NCBI GenBank assembly: GCA_030695905.1
Contig: JAUYOL010000036.1
Coordinates: 1 to 54,813, forward strand
Reading direction: 5' to 3'
Origin: Candidatus Omnitrophota bacterium
Lineage (GTDB): Bacteria; Omnitrophota; Gorgyraeia; 2-01-FULL-45-10
DNA: 54,813 nt
The notes under the pieces were generated by a model. That model was not told the origin of the DNA. It saw only the letters and a list, made by a program, of their open reading frames with translations, and did no database searches. The first letter of the stretch is position 1, and each line of letters starts with the position of its first letter. Shown here in pieces: positions 17,018 to 26,952 of the stretch. The position numbers and the translations under genes were made by a program.

Positions 17018-18535
17018 TTAATCGGAGGATTCGAAATGCTTCTTCGCTATGTCTTCTATGCTATTCCTGTACTTTAAAAATGCCCTGGCTATCTTAGGGT
17101 CAAACTGCGTCCCGGCGTGTTTCTCTACTTCATCCATAGCTTCGGCGAAGCTCATCTTGGGCTTATACGGCCTATCGCTTGTCATGGCGTCAAAAGCATC
17201 CGCCACAGACACTATCCTTGCTAAAGGCGGTATCTGGTCGCCTTTGAGCCCCTCCGGGTAGCCTTTTCCGTCATAGCGCTCCTGATGGTACAGCACCGCG
17301 GACTTGACTCCCTCAAGAAACTTTATGCCTTCTATTATTTTGGCGCCTCTTTCGGAATGTTTCTTTATCTCCTCCATATCACCGGCATCCAGCTTTATCT
17401 TCTTGTTAAGAAGTTCTGTTTCGATATAAATTTTGCCTACATCGTGGAGAAAACAGGCGTATTTCAATTCAATCATTTCGTCCTTACTAAGGCCGAGCTC
17501 TTTCGCTATCAACAGAGCGTATTTTACAACTCTACTAAGATGCTCTTTAGTGTAGGGGTCTCTCATCTCGATAGCGTTTGTAAGCGCGACCACAGACTCC
17601 AGATGCGCCCTCTTTTCGCGCACTATAGAAAGCTTCAATTCATCTATCTTCTCTCCGATGGATACCCTTAACTTCTCGAAAGTATCGGCCAGATGGCCAA
17701 CTTCATCATCACTTTTTACATCTATAGGAGTGTAGTAATTTTCATTCTCAAGTTCATGCGCGGCCTTATCAAGTTTTTGTATGGCCGATACCAGCGCGGT
17801 CACAAGTTTATATCCCATCAAAGCGGTTATTAAAAAACCTGCCAGGCAGATGAGGACTATTATGCCCAATTCCTTCCTTAATCTTGCTATATAAGAGTCT
17901 ATCTTGTAGTTTATTTCGACCAGTATCTTGTCCCGGACAGAATAGACGGAAGGAACGGGCGCGTACGCAGATATCCAGGTCCCGTCCTTATCGCGATAAA
18001 CGCCTGTCGATTGCGCGAAGTTTTCCGAAAGCGCTTTTTTAGATTCCGGCCTTAGATTATAAACGGCATTCGCCAATAATATATTTTCAGTCGTAAGTAT
18101 TAGGTTTAATTCCTGGTTGTCGGCAACGTATACATTTATAGGACTGTCTATTTTATTCATCTTCTTGATATTTGTAAGGAGATCTTTATATTTTATATAC
18201 GCGGCTATAGCGTCATTTAAACGATCCGGCGCCGACGGCTGCGCGGCCTCGCCCATCTTTTCATAAATATGGGAAAAAGTTACGGAACTTGTCGACATAT
18301 ACCGCTCTTTTATCTTGTCTGAATAAAGGCGGATCAGTAAAATGTCTTCTGGTTTTATGAAGCTCGCGGTTGTGGCCGCGATACCCTTTACCGAATCGGA
18401 CAACATTGAGTTAAGACGGGTTTTGCTGAAGGTAAATGAAAGATAGCCCAGTATGGCGGTGATGATAAAAACGGAAAGAAGGACTATGCTCAAGATCTCT
18501 GTCTTTATGCTTTTTTTATAAGCCTTATTTTCCAT
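17018..18535 (-). CDS. Membrane-bound HD-GYP phosphodiesterase-like protein
   Basis: HD-GYP domains hydrolyse cyclic dinucleotides, usually c-di-GMP. This 505-residue protein has an N-terminal membrane helix (about 12-35), a predicted periplasmic sensor (about 36-222), a second helix (about 223-245) and a HAMP-like linker (about 248-300). The HD-GYP domain follows, with FLHDVGK (H364, D365) and HQERYDGKGYP (417-427). The usual HHE of this motif reads HQE, a small deviation whose effect is unknown. Its ATG shares a base with the stop of the oppF-like gene, so peptide uptake and this signalling protein are in one transcript. Confidence 0.88.
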   Translation of the reverse strand: MENKAYKKSIKTEILSIVLLSVFIITAILGYLSFTFSKTRLNSMLSDSVKGIAATTASFIKPEDILLIRLYSDKIKERYMSTSSVTFSHIYEKMGEAAQPSAPDRLNDAIAAYIKYKDLLTNIKKMNKIDSPINVYVADNQELNLILTTENILLANAVYNLRPESKKALSENFAQSTGVYRDKDGTWISAYAPVPSVYSVRDKILVEINYKIDSYIARLRKELGIIVLICLAGFLITALMGYKLVTALVSAIQKLDKAAHELENENYYTPIDVKSDDEVGHLADTFEKLRVSIGEKIDELKLSIVREKRAHLESVVALTNAIEMRDPYTKEHLSRVVKYALLIAKELGLSKDEMIELKYACFLHDVGKIYIETELLNKKIKLDAGDMEEIKKHSERGAKIIEGIKFLEGVKSAVLYHQERYDGKGYPEGLKGDQIPPLARIVSVADAFDAMTSDRPYKPKMSFAEAMDEVEKHAGTQFDPKIARAFLKYRNSIEDIAKKHFESSD

Positions 18536-19251
18536 TACTTTTTTATGGTATCATAAAAAGCCGATGATAACAAGGTCTTAGTATAGCCTTGCGATGGATC
18601 GGCATACACATCTTTTACATTGCCGGATTCTATTATCTTGCCTGCGTACATTACGGCCAGTTTATTGCACATAAATTTTACCACTCTAAGGTCATGGCTT
18701 ATGAACAGATATGTGATATTGAATTTTTTCTGGACATCTTTAAGCAGGGTCAATATCTGAAATTGTATCGTAACATCGAGGCTCGAAACAGGCTCATCGC
18801 ATACTATAAACTCAGGATTGGTTAAGACGGCACGGCCTATGGCTATCCTCTGGCGTTCTCCTCCGGAAAATTGATGCGGGTATTTCTTTAGCGCATTCTC
18901 AGGCAGCTTTATAAGATCAAGGATTCTTTCCACGCGCTGCTTAATATTGTCTGATCTCCCAACTATCAGCCCCTCTGCCAGAATATCAAATATCTTCATC
19001 TTTGGATCAAGGCTATGATACGGATCCTGAAATATAACCTGCACATTGTCTGTCCCGAGAACAATATTGCCTGAATCCGGACTTAAAATCCCCAGCATCA
19101 TCTTACCCAAAGTGGTCTTGCCGCAACCGGATTCTCCCACGATACCGAACGTATCGCCCTTTTCTATCTCAAGAGAGACTCCGTCAACGGCCTTTATAAC
19201 GCCGGCCCTGCCCTTAAAATATTTTTTTACATCTTCACATCTTATCATCAT
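18535..19251 (-). CDS. oppF: Oligo/dipeptide ABC transporter ATPase, OppF type
   Basis: One of the two cytoplasmic ATPases of a peptide importer. Walker A GESGCGKTTLGK (near residue 40), Q-loop VIFQDPYHSLDPKM, signature FSGGERQRIAIGRA, Walker B EFIVCDEPVSSLDV and the H-loop FISHDLR are all present. At 238 residues it lacks much of the C-terminal Opp-specific extension, keeping only a short tail ending in QGYTKTLLSS. It overlaps oppD by 4 bases. Dipeptide (DppF) or nickel specificity cannot be told apart by sequence. Confidence 0.92.
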   Translation of the reverse strand: MMIRCEDVKKYFKGRAGVIKAVDGVSLEIEKGDTFGIVGESGCGKTTLGKMMLGILSPDSGNIVLGTDNVQVIFQDPYHSLDPKMKIFDILAEGLIVGRSDNIKQRVERILDLIKLPENALKKYPHQFSGGERQRIAIGRAVLTNPEFIVCDEPVSSLDVTIQFQILTLLKDVQKKFNITYLFISHDLRVVKFMCNKLAVMYAGKIIESGNVKDVYADPSQGYTKTLLSSAFYDTIKK

Positions 19252-20033
19252 GATAACGCCTTTACGGAACTCAACAGTGAAATTGTATATGCATCTTTAG
19301 GATTATTTAAAACCTCTCTCACGGGCCCTACCTCAACTATTTTACCCTTATGCATTACGCCCACATCGTCACACATCCTTGATATTACGCCAAAATCATG
19401 GCTTATGAATAAAATGGAGAGATTTTCTTTATGGATTATGCCATCGAGCATATCAAGGATCTGAGCTTGCGTGGTTACGTCAAGCGCGGTGGTAGGCTCA
19501 TCCAATATGACCAGCTCCGGAGAATTAACGAGCGCCATCGCTATCATGGCACGTTGCTTAGTCCCGCCGGATAGTTGGTGAGGATAGTCATTAAGCACTC
19601 TTTCGTAATCGGCTATTCGAGCTTTTTTCAAATATTCAAGCCCCCTGGCTTTAGCCTCTGCCTTACTCATACTTTTATGCGCAAGGATAGCTTCGATTAT
19701 CTGCTCGCCGATCGTAAATACGGGATTAAATGAACTCGATGGCTCCTGAAAAACGAAAGAGATCTTCGCTCCCCTTATACTCTTTAACGAACCTTCGTCA
19801 GTCTTCAATAAATCTATTCCATTAAATAGAGCTTGCCCATCGACAACTTTGCCCGGAAAAGAGACTAACTTTAGGATAGACAGGGCTGTCAGCGTCTTAC
19901 CCGAGCCGGATTCTCCCACAATGCCGAAGACCTTGCCCTTTTCTATATTGAAATTTACGCCATCTACCGCATTAAGTATGCCTTGCGATGTATAAAAGTA
20001 AGTTTTAAGATTCATGACTTCTAATATATTCAT
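19248..20033 (-). CDS. oppD: Oligo/dipeptide ABC transporter ATPase, OppD type
   Basis: Partner ATPase of OppF. Walker A is GESGSGKTLTAL (near residue 40), the Q-loop is FVFQEPSSSFNPVF, and Walker B LVILDEPTTALDV is followed by FISHDFGV. The signature is LSGGTKQRAMIAMAL, where the usual methionine or glutamate after LSGG is threonine; this variant is tolerated in the family. The protein has 261 residues, again a short version with a minimal C-terminal tail. It overlaps oppC and oppF by 4 bases each, a tightly coupled operon. Confidence 0.93.
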   Translation of the reverse strand: MNILEVMNLKTYFYTSQGILNAVDGVNFNIEKGKVFGIVGESGSGKTLTALSILKLVSFPGKVVDGQALFNGIDLLKTDEGSLKSIRGAKISFVFQEPSSSFNPVFTIGEQIIEAILAHKSMSKAEAKARGLEYLKKARIADYERVLNDYPHQLSGGTKQRAMIAMALVNSPELVILDEPTTALDVTTQAQILDMLDGIIHKENLSILFISHDFGVISRMCDDVGVMHKGKIVEVGPVREVLNNPKDAYTISLLSSVKALS

Positions 20034-20848
20034 CTCTTCAGCCTCGGCTCCAAATGATCCCGCAGCGCCTCTCCAAGAATATTATATGACAGCACGGTAA
20101 ATAATATGAATAGGCCCGGAAATACCGTAAGCCACCACGCCACACCAAGCGTAGAGCGGCCATCCATCAGTATATTCCCCCAGCTGGGAGTCGGCGGTTG
20201 CACCCCTATACCCAAAAAACTTAAAGCTGATTCGATAAGTATAGCGCCGCCCACACCGAGCGTCGCGCTGACTAAGACAGGCCCTATGGCATTGGGAATA
20301 AGATGTTTGAATATTATCCATGTATCATTCGCGCCCATAACTTTCGCGGCAGAAACAAAATCTCTTTCTTTCAGCGTTAATACCTGCGCCCGGACAAGCC
20401 GCGCTACGCCCATCCAACCAGTCGCGCCTATGATGACCATTATGTTAAATATGGACGGCTCAAGTAAGGCTATTACGGCAAGTATTAGAAATATTGTCGG
20501 GAAACAGAGCATGAGGTCCACAAGTCTCATCAGTATATTATCCAGCTTCCCTCCGTAATAACCGGCTACCGCTCCAAAGACCATACCTATCAGCACGGCG
20601 ATGCCGACCGCTACAAAGCCTATAGATAATGATATTCTCGAGCCATAAACAATCCGCGAAAATATATCGCGACCGAGCCGGTCGGTTCCGAATATATGCT
20701 CTTTAGACGGAGCAGTAAGGACCGATTTAGAATCTACCACTGTCGGGCTATGATTAGCTATGAATGGCGCAAACAAGGCTGAAACAACCATTAACAGAAT
20801 GAATGCCGCCGCGACAACCGCCAGTTTATTATTTATAAAGTCTCTCAT
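20030..20848 (-). CDS. oppC: Peptide ABC transporter permease, OppC type
   Basis: This inner-membrane permease of 272 residues has the N-terminal OppC segment [16 protein letters not shown] followed by [21 protein letters not shown], a hallmark of OppC/DppC. Five further membrane helices hold the EAA loop, seen as [23 protein letters not shown], which contacts the ATPase. It overlaps oppB by 20 bases and oppD by 4. It pairs with OppB to form the channel. Confidence 0.95.
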   Translation of the reverse strand: MRDFINNKLAVVAAAFILLMVVSALFAPFIANHSPTVVDSKSVLTAPSKEHIFGTDRLGRDIFSRIVYGSRISLSIGFVAVGIAVLIGMVFGAVAGYYGGKLDNILMRLVDLMLCFPTIFLILAVIALLEPSIFNIMVIIGATGWMGVARLVRAQVLTLKERDFVSAAKVMGANDTWIIFKHLIPNAIGPVLVSATLGVGGAILIESALSFLGIGVQPPTPSWGNILMDGRSTLGVAWWLTVFPGLFILFTVLSYNILGEALRDHLEPRLKR

Positions 20849-21833
20849 ACAAGCTTTCTTCCGGAGGAGCTTTTATCCTTGGGTCTGCGTAAGAATACGC
20901 GACATCAGCCAGAAAATTTCCTAATAATGTCAGGATAGCGCCTATCGAAAGCACGCCCATTATCACAGGGTAATCCCTTGCCATGACAGATTCATAAAAA
21001 AGTCTGCCCATACCCGGGATCGCGAATATAGATTCAAATATTACGCTGCCGCCTATAAGGCCCGGGACGGAAAGCCCGAGTATCGTTATTATAGGTAAGA
21101 GCGCGTTCTTCAAAGCGTGTTTATATATTACGGTTTTCTCGCTAAGCCCTTTGGCTCTGGCGGTCCTTATATAGTCTTGCCCCATTATTCCTATCATCTC
21201 TGTGCGCATATACCGCGAGATTGCGGCAAGGCCACCAAATGCCGATATCGCAACAGGCAGCGCAAGATGTCTCGCTACATCCAATATCCTGCCAAGCAGA
21301 CTGAAGTTCTCAAAATCCAGGGACACTATGCCAGATACAGGCAGCCATGCTAAACTTATGCAGAATAAGTTCATCGCAAGAAGAGCCAGCCAAAATTCGG
21401 GCGCGGAAAATCCTATAAATACGAATATGGTGGAGAGCTTATCGGACAACTTCCCTCTTCTTACGGCGGATAGAACACCTAATGGAACACCTATAGCTAA
21501 AGTCAGTGTAATCGCTGAAAAATTTATAAGCAGCGTTACCGGAATGCGCTCGGCGATCTTCTCGGATACGGGCCTATCATCCAGATATGAGCGGCCGAAG
21601 TCGAACGTCACGAACCGCTTGAGCCAATCAAAATATTGCACATGCAGCGGCTTGTCGAGCCCATAAAGCTTCTCGAGCCTCAAGCGCGCCTCATACGACA
21701 CCTTCGGATTCATACTCGTCTCGATATCCGTCGGCTTTCCCGGCGCAAGATGTATCACGAAGAACGAGATCAGCGTAATCCCAATCAGCGTCGGAATCAA
21801 TCCCAAAAGTTTCCGAATTACATGTTTCAGCAT
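20829..21833 (-). CDS. oppB: Peptide ABC transporter permease, OppB type
   Basis: The 334-residue permease starts with [25 protein letters not shown], the standard OppB/DppB N-terminus. A periplasmic loop holds the [17 protein letters not shown] motif. The EAA loop [24 protein letters not shown] sits in the last third. About six membrane segments are evident. AAGGGA lies just ahead of the ATG. A 101-base gap with a hairpin repeat separates it from oppA. Confidence 0.95.
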   Translation of the reverse strand: MLKHVIRKLLGLIPTLIGITLISFFVIHLAPGKPTDIETSMNPKVSYEARLRLEKLYGLDKPLHVQYFDWLKRFVTFDFGRSYLDDRPVSEKIAERIPVTLLINFSAITLTLAIGVPLGVLSAVRRGKLSDKLSTIFVFIGFSAPEFWLALLAMNLFCISLAWLPVSGIVSLDFENFSLLGRILDVARHLALPVAISAFGGLAAISRYMRTEMIGIMGQDYIRTARAKGLSEKTVIYKHALKNALLPIITILGLSVPGLIGGSVIFESIFAIPGMGRLFYESVMARDYPVIMGVLSIGAILTLLGNFLADVAYSYADPRIKAPPEESLYERLYK

Positions 21834-21889
21834 ACTTCCCTTATGATATAAAACTTTCCTGTCTCTCTAATATATTGATAGCGGGTCCT

Positions 21890-21925
21890 GCGGAACCTTT
21901 GTGTCCGCCTACATGCTGATGTGAA
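21890..21925. repeat. Short hairpin repeat, copy C, between oppA and oppB
   Basis: GCGGA (21890-21894) pairs with TCCGC (21904-21908) around ACCTTTGTG. Bases 21905-21925 match 439-459 exactly over 21 positions. It lies shortly after the oppA stop in transcript order and could stabilise the oppA message or lower expression of oppB, as intercistronic hairpins often do in binding-protein operons. The rest of the 101-base gap shows no clear promoter. Confidence 0.65.
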
Positions 21926-21934
21926 AATTTACCG

Positions 21935-23560
21935 CTATCTGTATCTTTGTTCACTTTTCGGCACGTACCACTCGATGAAATTGTAGCCGATACCGATGGG
22001 TGATGATTCTACATTTTTGAAACGTGAATTGACAATCGGTAATGTATCGGATGAAAATAAAAATAAGTACGGCTGATCCTCATATATGAGCCTGTGTATC
22101 TCGTGATAAATCTCGGCACGCTTTGCCTGATTAAACGTGCGTCTGCCCTCTTCCAATAATTTATCGACCCGCTCATTCTTGTACCCGATAAAATTGAACT
22201 CGCCCTCGCGCGTCTTTGACGAGTGCCATATGTCGTAGCAATCGGGATCCTGCGAGAGGAACCATCCCATGAGCACCGCCTCAAACCGCTTCTTGATGAT
22301 AAACTCATTTATCATGCTCGACCATTCAAGGACACGTATCTTCATTAAAATGCCGGCATCTTTAAGATACCCCTGCATAAGTTCTGCGCAGCGCAAGCGT
22401 TCGGCATTGCCCTGATTTACCAGGACCGTGAATTCGAATATATTTCCGTCTTTTTCCACTAATCCATCGCCATCCGAATCTACCCATCCCGCTTCTTTCA
22501 AAAGTACCCTTGCCCGCGCGGGATCGTATTCGGGAGATTTAACATCCCTATTATAGGCCCATGCATCGGGTATAAACGGCCCTGTTATCACTCTCGCGAG
22601 CCCAAAATATATGGTATCGATCATCTCTTTTTTGTTCACAGCGTAATTTATCGCTCTCCTGACTCTTATATCCTGAAATTTTGGCTCGGAGAGATTATAT
22701 CCCATATAGGTAAACCCAAAACTGGGATACTTAAATTTATTATAGTGGTCTTTGAAAAAATTATTATCTGTCTGGCGTATATATTGAAGCGGCGTAAGAT
22801 GCGACATGTCGACTCCTTGAGTTTGCAGCTCCAGAAATGTTGTCGCCTCATCAGGAATTATGCGCACTATATATCTATCTATGTAAGGCCGACCCTCAAA
22901 ATAGCTGTGATTTGATACTAATTCTATCTTCTCACCCGTTTTCCAGATCTTAAATTTATACGGGCCCGTACCTATGGGCGCGCGGGAAAATTTTGTTTTA
23001 TTGAGGTCTTCCTTTTCCAGAATATGTTTGGGCATTATCCACATGCCCCAGCTCGAAAGGGCCGGAGCGAACGGCTCTTTATATTCAATCTTTATTGTGT
23101 GATCATCTATAACAACAAAATCCTTTATCCGCTCAAAATCTCCGCTGTAAGGGGTTTTTACCGAAGGGTCGATAAGTTTTTTATACGTAAACTCTACATC
23201 GCGCGCGGTAAATGGAGCACCATCGTGCCAAAAGACGCCTTTTTTCAGATAAAATATTATTATTTTGCCTTCGTCCTCTATATCCCATTTCTCGGCAAGA
23301 CTACCGACAATATTCACATTTTTATCATATTTTACCAGGCCGTTAAATACCTTGCCGCATATGTCGCTTGAGGTTGAGTCGGAGGCGAGAATAGGCACGA
23401 GAGTACGCGCGTCACCGCTGGATGCGACGATTATCGCGTCACCGTACGCCGTACCGTTATCCGCACCGGGAGGGTAATTTTCCCCTCCCGGTGCGGAATG
23501 GGTTAAGAGTAAAAAAAATACCGCTGCGGTTAACAGCGGTATTTTTCTATAAATAGGCAT
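21935..23560 (-). CDS. oppA: Peptide-binding lipoprotein-like periplasmic protein, OppA family
   Basis: This solute-binding protein (family 5) captures peptides for OppBCDF. Residues 1-22 form a signal peptide with a basic start, MPIYRKIP, and a hydrophobic core; no lipobox cysteine is visible. The mature part shows the family motif region WHDGAPFTARDVEFTYKKL (about 112-130) and VRRAINYAVNKKEM. The total of 541 residues is normal. The codons for the signal peptide form a terminator-like hairpin, and those just after it form a second strong hairpin. The ATG is 12 bases after secG, with AGAAGG before it. Substrate could be dipeptides or other small molecules. Confidence 0.93.
   Translation of the reverse strand: MPIYRKIPLLTAAVFFLLLTHSAPGGENYPPGADNGTAYGDAIIVASSGDARTLVPILASDSTSSDICGKVFNGLVKYDKNVNIVGSLAEKWDIEDEGKIIIFYLKKGVFWHDGAPFTARDVEFTYKKLIDPSVKTPYSGDFERIKDFVVIDDHTIKIEYKEPFAPALSSWGMWIMPKHILEKEDLNKTKFSRAPIGTGPYKFKIWKTGEKIELVSNHSYFEGRPYIDRYIVRIIPDEATTFLELQTQGVDMSHLTPLQYIRQTDNNFFKDHYNKFKYPSFGFTYMGYNLSEPKFQDIRVRRAINYAVNKKEMIDTIYFGLARVITGPFIPDAWAYNRDVKSPEYDPARARVLLKEAGWVDSDGDGLVEKDGNIFEFTVLVNQGNAERLRCAELMQGYLKDAGILMKIRVLEWSSMINEFIIKKRFEAVLMGWFLSQDPDCYDIWHSSKTREGEFNFIGYKNERVDKLLEEGRRTFNQAKRAEIYHEIHRLIYEDQPYLFLFSSDTLPIVNSRFKNVESSPIGIGYNFIEWYVPKSEQRYR
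23461..23496. repeat. 14-bp-stem palindrome in the oppA coding region
   Basis: CCGCACCGGGAGGG (23461-23474) pairs with CCCTCCCGGTGCGG (23483-23496) around an 8-base loop. It encodes residues 22-33, SAPGGENYPPGA, in the flexible stretch right after the signal peptide, a place where extra residues are easily tolerated. Confidence 0.7.
23511..23546 (-). terminator. Intrinsic-terminator-like hairpin inside the oppA signal-peptide codons
   Basis: On the minus strand AAAAATACCGCTG (23534-23546) pairs with CAGCGGTATTTTT (23514-23526) around 7 bases, and the T-run reaches eight (23511-23518). This has the full shape of a rho-independent terminator. It encodes roughly residues 5-16 of OppA. If active when untranslated, it would attenuate transcription from tpiA-secG into opp. 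It may also simply be a palindromic insertion. Confidence 0.5.
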
Positions 23561-23572
23561 AGGCCTTCTTTT

Positions 23573-23908
23573 TTAATAATCCATCAGCGGCGAATCATCT
23601 GCAAGCGGTTGAGGATAAGACCCGCTCGTCGTGGCAGGCGGCATTAATCCTCCGCCTTTAGCTACCAATGACCTGCCCCTATGGCTCGTCATTACACCTA
23701 AAAGCAGGCATACCAGTATGTAGAGCACCGCGGAAACAGCTGTCGCTCGCTTTAAAAACACCGATGACTTCGTTCCGAGTATCGTCTGCGTCTGGCTTCC
23801 GCCAAAAGACTCGCTCAATCCTCCGCCGCGGCCTGCCTGCAGCAGTATTACGGCTATAAGAATAAGCGAAACTATTATATGTACCGTGATAATCAACCCG
23901 TAGAGCAT
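23573..23908 (-). CDS. secG: SecG, preprotein translocase subunit
   Basis: SecG is the small third component of the SecYEG channel. The 111-residue protein has two membrane helices (about 3-24 and 53-72) separated by a glycine-rich loop QAGRGGGLSESFGGSQTQTILG, the family signature. The hydrophilic tail after residue 75 is longer than in the E. coli protein but common elsewhere. It follows tpiA by 15 bases, a tpiA-secG order found in many bacteria. Confidence 0.95.
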   Translation of the reverse strand: MLYGLIITVHIIVSLILIAVILLQAGRGGGLSESFGGSQTQTILGTKSSVFLKRATAVSAVLYILVCLLLGVMTSHRGRSLVAKGGGLMPPATTSGSYPQPLADDSPLMDY

Positions 23909-23923
23909 CTTTCTACCTCTCTG

Positions 23924-24679
23924 TTATAAGCAATTTTTCACTAACTGAATGAACGAATCGGCTTTTAGGCTTGCTCCACCTACAAGCGCGCCGTCAACAT
24001 CTTCCTGCGATATCAACTCTTTTATATTATCCGGCTTTACGCTGCCGCCATACTGTATCCTCACGGCCTTCGCCACCTCTTCTCCAAAGATCTCTTTCAA
24101 TAACTTTCTTATATATTGATGGACTTCCTGCGCCTGCTCTTTAGTGGCATTCACACCAGTGCCTATAGCCCATACAGGCTCATAAGCGATTACGGTCTTT
24201 AGCATTTCATCTTTGGTAAGGCCTGTGAGAGAATTAGCTACGTGGTCTTTTATAACATCGAATGTCTTGCCGCTCTTTCTTTCTTCAAGCTTCTCTCCCA
24301 CGCAAACTATCGGTTTCAACCCTTCTTTTAAAAGAGCTTTTGCCTTTTTATTTACTGTCTCGTTCGTCTCGCCGAAGAATTGCCTGCGTTCCGAGTGGCC
24401 TATAATAACATATTCACAGCCCACATCTTTAAGCATCGGCGCCGAAACCTCACCCGTGAAAGCGCCTTCCCTTTCCCAGTAGCAATCCTGGGCGCCCAGT
24501 TTTATATTTGTATCCATCAGGACTTCCCTGACGTCGCTTAACGAAGTATAAGGCGGGCATACAACCATCTCCACCTCTTCTATATCATAGACAGAGCGTT
24601 TTATAGAATTGGCAAGATCTATCGACTCGCCTATATTCTTATTCATCTTCCAGTTGCCTGCTATTATTATCTTTCTCAT
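23924..24679 (-). CDS. tpiA: Triosephosphate isomerase
   Basis: TpiA interconverts dihydroxyacetone phosphate and glyceraldehyde 3-phosphate. All catalytic parts are present in the 251 residues: GNWKMNK (substrate lysine), GHSERR (histidine), AYEPVWAIGTG (general-base glutamate and mobile loop), and QYGGSVKPDN and GALVGGASL for phosphate binding. It lies one base after the pgk stop region and belongs to the gap-pgk-tpiA-secG glycolytic run. Confidence 0.98.
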   Translation of the reverse strand: MRKIIIAGNWKMNKNIGESIDLANSIKRSVYDIEEVEMVVCPPYTSLSDVREVLMDTNIKLGAQDCYWEREGAFTGEVSAPMLKDVGCEYVIIGHSERRQFFGETNETVNKKAKALLKEGLKPIVCVGEKLEERKSGKTFDVIKDHVANSLTGLTKDEMLKTVIAYEPVWAIGTGVNATKEQAQEVHQYIRKLLKEIFGEEVAKAVRIQYGGSVKPDNIKELISQEDVDGALVGGASLKADSFIQLVKNCL

Positions 24680-24680
24680 A

Positions 24681-25877
24681 TTACCTGCCTGACTGCCCGT
24701 CCTGTAATGCGTCTATTCCCGGCAGGCCGCGCCCTTCAAGATACTCCAATGAAGCTCCGCCGCCCGTGGAAATATGCGTCATCTTATCTTCAACTTTGAA
24801 TTTTGACATAGCGGCCGCTGTGTCTCCTCCGCCTATAACCGTTGTCGCGCCTTTTAGGCCGGCAAGGAATTTCGCTATCTCTTCCGTGCCTTTGGCAAAC
24901 TTATCCATCTCAAATACGCCCATAGGGCCGTTCCAAACAATGGTCTTCGCGTTCTTCAGGGTATCCTCAAACAATTTGATAGTCTTAGGGCCTATGTCCA
25001 GGCCCATCCACCCATCCGGGATATCCTCACCAACCAACTTGGTGTTGGCATTGGCGTCGAACTTGTCCGCGATAATATTGTCTATGGGAAGAAGGATGGG
25101 TATATTCTTCTTCACGGCCTTGCCTAAAGCAACTTTTGCTGTCTCGAAACCGTCTTTATCGAGTTTCGAGGTGCCTATAGTCTTGCCTTTGGCCTTCAGA
25201 AATGTATAAGCCATACCGCCGCCTATTATAAGCGCGTCTACTTTATTCAGAAGATTGTCTATAACCTTTATCTTGTCCTTAACTTTCGCGCCACCCAATA
25301 TAGCAACAAACGGCCTTTTCGGATTATCTACCGCGCCGCCCAAATATTCTATCTCTTTTCCAAGCAGAAATCCGGCAACGGAAGGCAGATACTTTGTCAC
25401 GCCTTCCGTAGACGCGTGCGCTCTGTGAGCCGTGCCAAAAGCATCGTTCACAAATATATCACCCATGCTCGCTAATTCTTTGGCAAACGCGGGATCGTCC
25501 TTCTCTTCCTCGGCATGAAACCTCAAGTTTTCCAGAAGAACCACATCGCCTGTCTTCATTGCGCCGACAGCCTTTTTGGCCGCATCGCCTATACAGTCGT
25601 CGGTCTTTACTATCCTTTTACCAAAAAGCTCTTCAAGCCTTTTGGCGACAGGCGTAAGGCGCATGGAATCGACTACCGAGCCCTCCGGCCTTCCGAGGTG
25701 ACTCATCAGAACCACCTTGGCGCCTTTCTCAAGAGCATATTTTATTGTCGGTAAGACCGCGCGTATCCTTATATCATCGGTTATATTTAACTTATCATCG
25801 AGAGGGACATTAAAATCCACCCTCATCAATACACGCTTACCTTTCAAGTCTACGTCTTTGATAGTCTTCTTCGCCAT
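24681..25877 (-). CDS. pgk: Phosphoglycerate kinase
   Basis: Pgk makes ATP from 1,3-bisphosphoglycerate. The 398-residue sequence starts with [16 protein letters not shown], then [20 protein letters not shown] and GGAKVKDKI. The C-terminal half has WNGPMGVFE and the nucleotide-binding GGGDTAAA, with [15 protein letters not shown]. The final nine residues, ALQDGQSGR, go slightly beyond the usual end. It is 5 bases after gap. Confidence 0.98.
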   Translation of the reverse strand: MAKKTIKDVDLKGKRVLMRVDFNVPLDDKLNITDDIRIRAVLPTIKYALEKGAKVVLMSHLGRPEGSVVDSMRLTPVAKRLEELFGKRIVKTDDCIGDAAKKAVGAMKTGDVVLLENLRFHAEEEKDDPAFAKELASMGDIFVNDAFGTAHRAHASTEGVTKYLPSVAGFLLGKEIEYLGGAVDNPKRPFVAILGGAKVKDKIKVIDNLLNKVDALIIGGGMAYTFLKAKGKTIGTSKLDKDGFETAKVALGKAVKKNIPILLPIDNIIADKFDANANTKLVGEDIPDGWMGLDIGPKTIKLFEDTLKNAKTIVWNGPMGVFEMDKFAKGTEEIAKFLAGLKGATTVIGGGDTAAAMSKFKVEDKMTHISTGGGASLEYLEGRGLPGIDALQDGQSGR

Positions 25878-25882
25878 TTATC

Positions 25883-26935
25883 CTACAGCCCCTTCTTTAT
25901 CATGTACTCGATTAAATCAACCACTCTCGATGAGTAGCCCCACTCGTTATCGTACCACGCGACGACTTTCGCGAAATTACCGCCTATAACCTTGGTAAGC
26001 TTCGAATCAACTGTTGACGATGCGGGATAGTGGTTAAAATCTACTGATACGACATCTTCATCTGTATAATCAAGCACGCCTTTCATCTTGCCGTCAGCAT
26101 AAGACTTTAACATTTTGTTAATATCTTCCGCGGTTGCCTCTTTCTTTAAGACACACGTTAAGTCTACTACGGAAACGTTCGCTATCGGCACTCTTACCGC
26201 ATACCCGTCCAATTTGCCTTTTAATTCAGGGATTACAAGGCCTATAGCCTTTGCGGCTCCGGTTGAAGTCGGTATCATGGATACCGCCGCGGCTCTGGCG
26301 CGCCTCATATCAGAGTGAGGCAGATCCTGCACGCGCTGATCGTTTGTATAAGCATGTATGGTCGTCATCAAGCCTTTTTCGATACCCCAGTTGTCATTCA
26401 AAACTTTTGCCACAGGCCCAAGACAGTTGGTTGTACATGACGCGTTGGATATAACAACGTCTTTCTTCGGGTCGTATTTATCTTCATTTACGCCCATAAC
26501 TATAGTAATGTCCTCGCCTTCGGCCGGGGCAGAGATAATAACTTTCTTCGCACCGCCTTTTGCGACATGGTTTATAGCTCCCTTTACCTCTTTACCCTTT
26601 TTGTTTACACCGTCATTCTTCACTGTGAAAAGCCCGGTTGACTCAACTACTATTTCAACGCCAAGCTGCTTCCAGGGTAATTCCGCGGGATCTTTTTTTG
26701 CCAACACCTTTATCTCTTTGCCATTAACGATTATCGAATCCGTCCCCGCTTTTACATTACCACCCGGAAAACGGCCGTGCACAGAATCATATTTTAATAG
26801 ATGCGCCAGACTCTTCGCATCTGTGATATCGTTCACAGCTACAAGCTCTATATTCTTAGAGTTCCTCTCTAATATAGCTCTCCCAACCATCCTTCCTATT
26901 CTTCCAAAACCGTTGATGCCTATCTTTACCGCCAT
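25883..26935 (-). CDS. gap: Glyceraldehyde-3-phosphate dehydrogenase
   Basis: Gap oxidises glyceraldehyde 3-phosphate with NAD. The Rossmann motif [11 protein letters not shown] opens the protein, the catalytic cysteine lies in [16 protein letters not shown] (near residue 160), and [32 protein letters not shown] and [11 protein letters not shown] complete the set. The length of 350 residues is a little above the common 335, due to extra residues in the coenzyme domain. It is 17 bases after galT and leads the lower-glycolysis genes. Confidence 0.98.
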   Translation of the reverse strand: MAVKIGINGFGRIGRMVGRAILERNSKNIELVAVNDITDAKSLAHLLKYDSVHGRFPGGNVKAGTDSIIVNGKEIKVLAKKDPAELPWKQLGVEIVVESTGLFTVKNDGVNKKGKEVKGAINHVAKGGAKKVIISAPAEGEDITIVMGVNEDKYDPKKDVVISNASCTTNCLGPVAKVLNDNWGIEKGLMTTIHAYTNDQRVQDLPHSDMRRARAAAVSMIPTSTGAAKAIGLVIPELKGKLDGYAVRVPIANVSVVDLTCVLKKEATAEDINKMLKSYADGKMKGVLDYTDEDVVSVDFNHYPASSTVDSKLTKVIGGNFAKVVAWYDNEWGYSSRVVDLIEYMIKKGL

Positions 26936-26952
26936 TTTGTGTCTCCTCCCTC

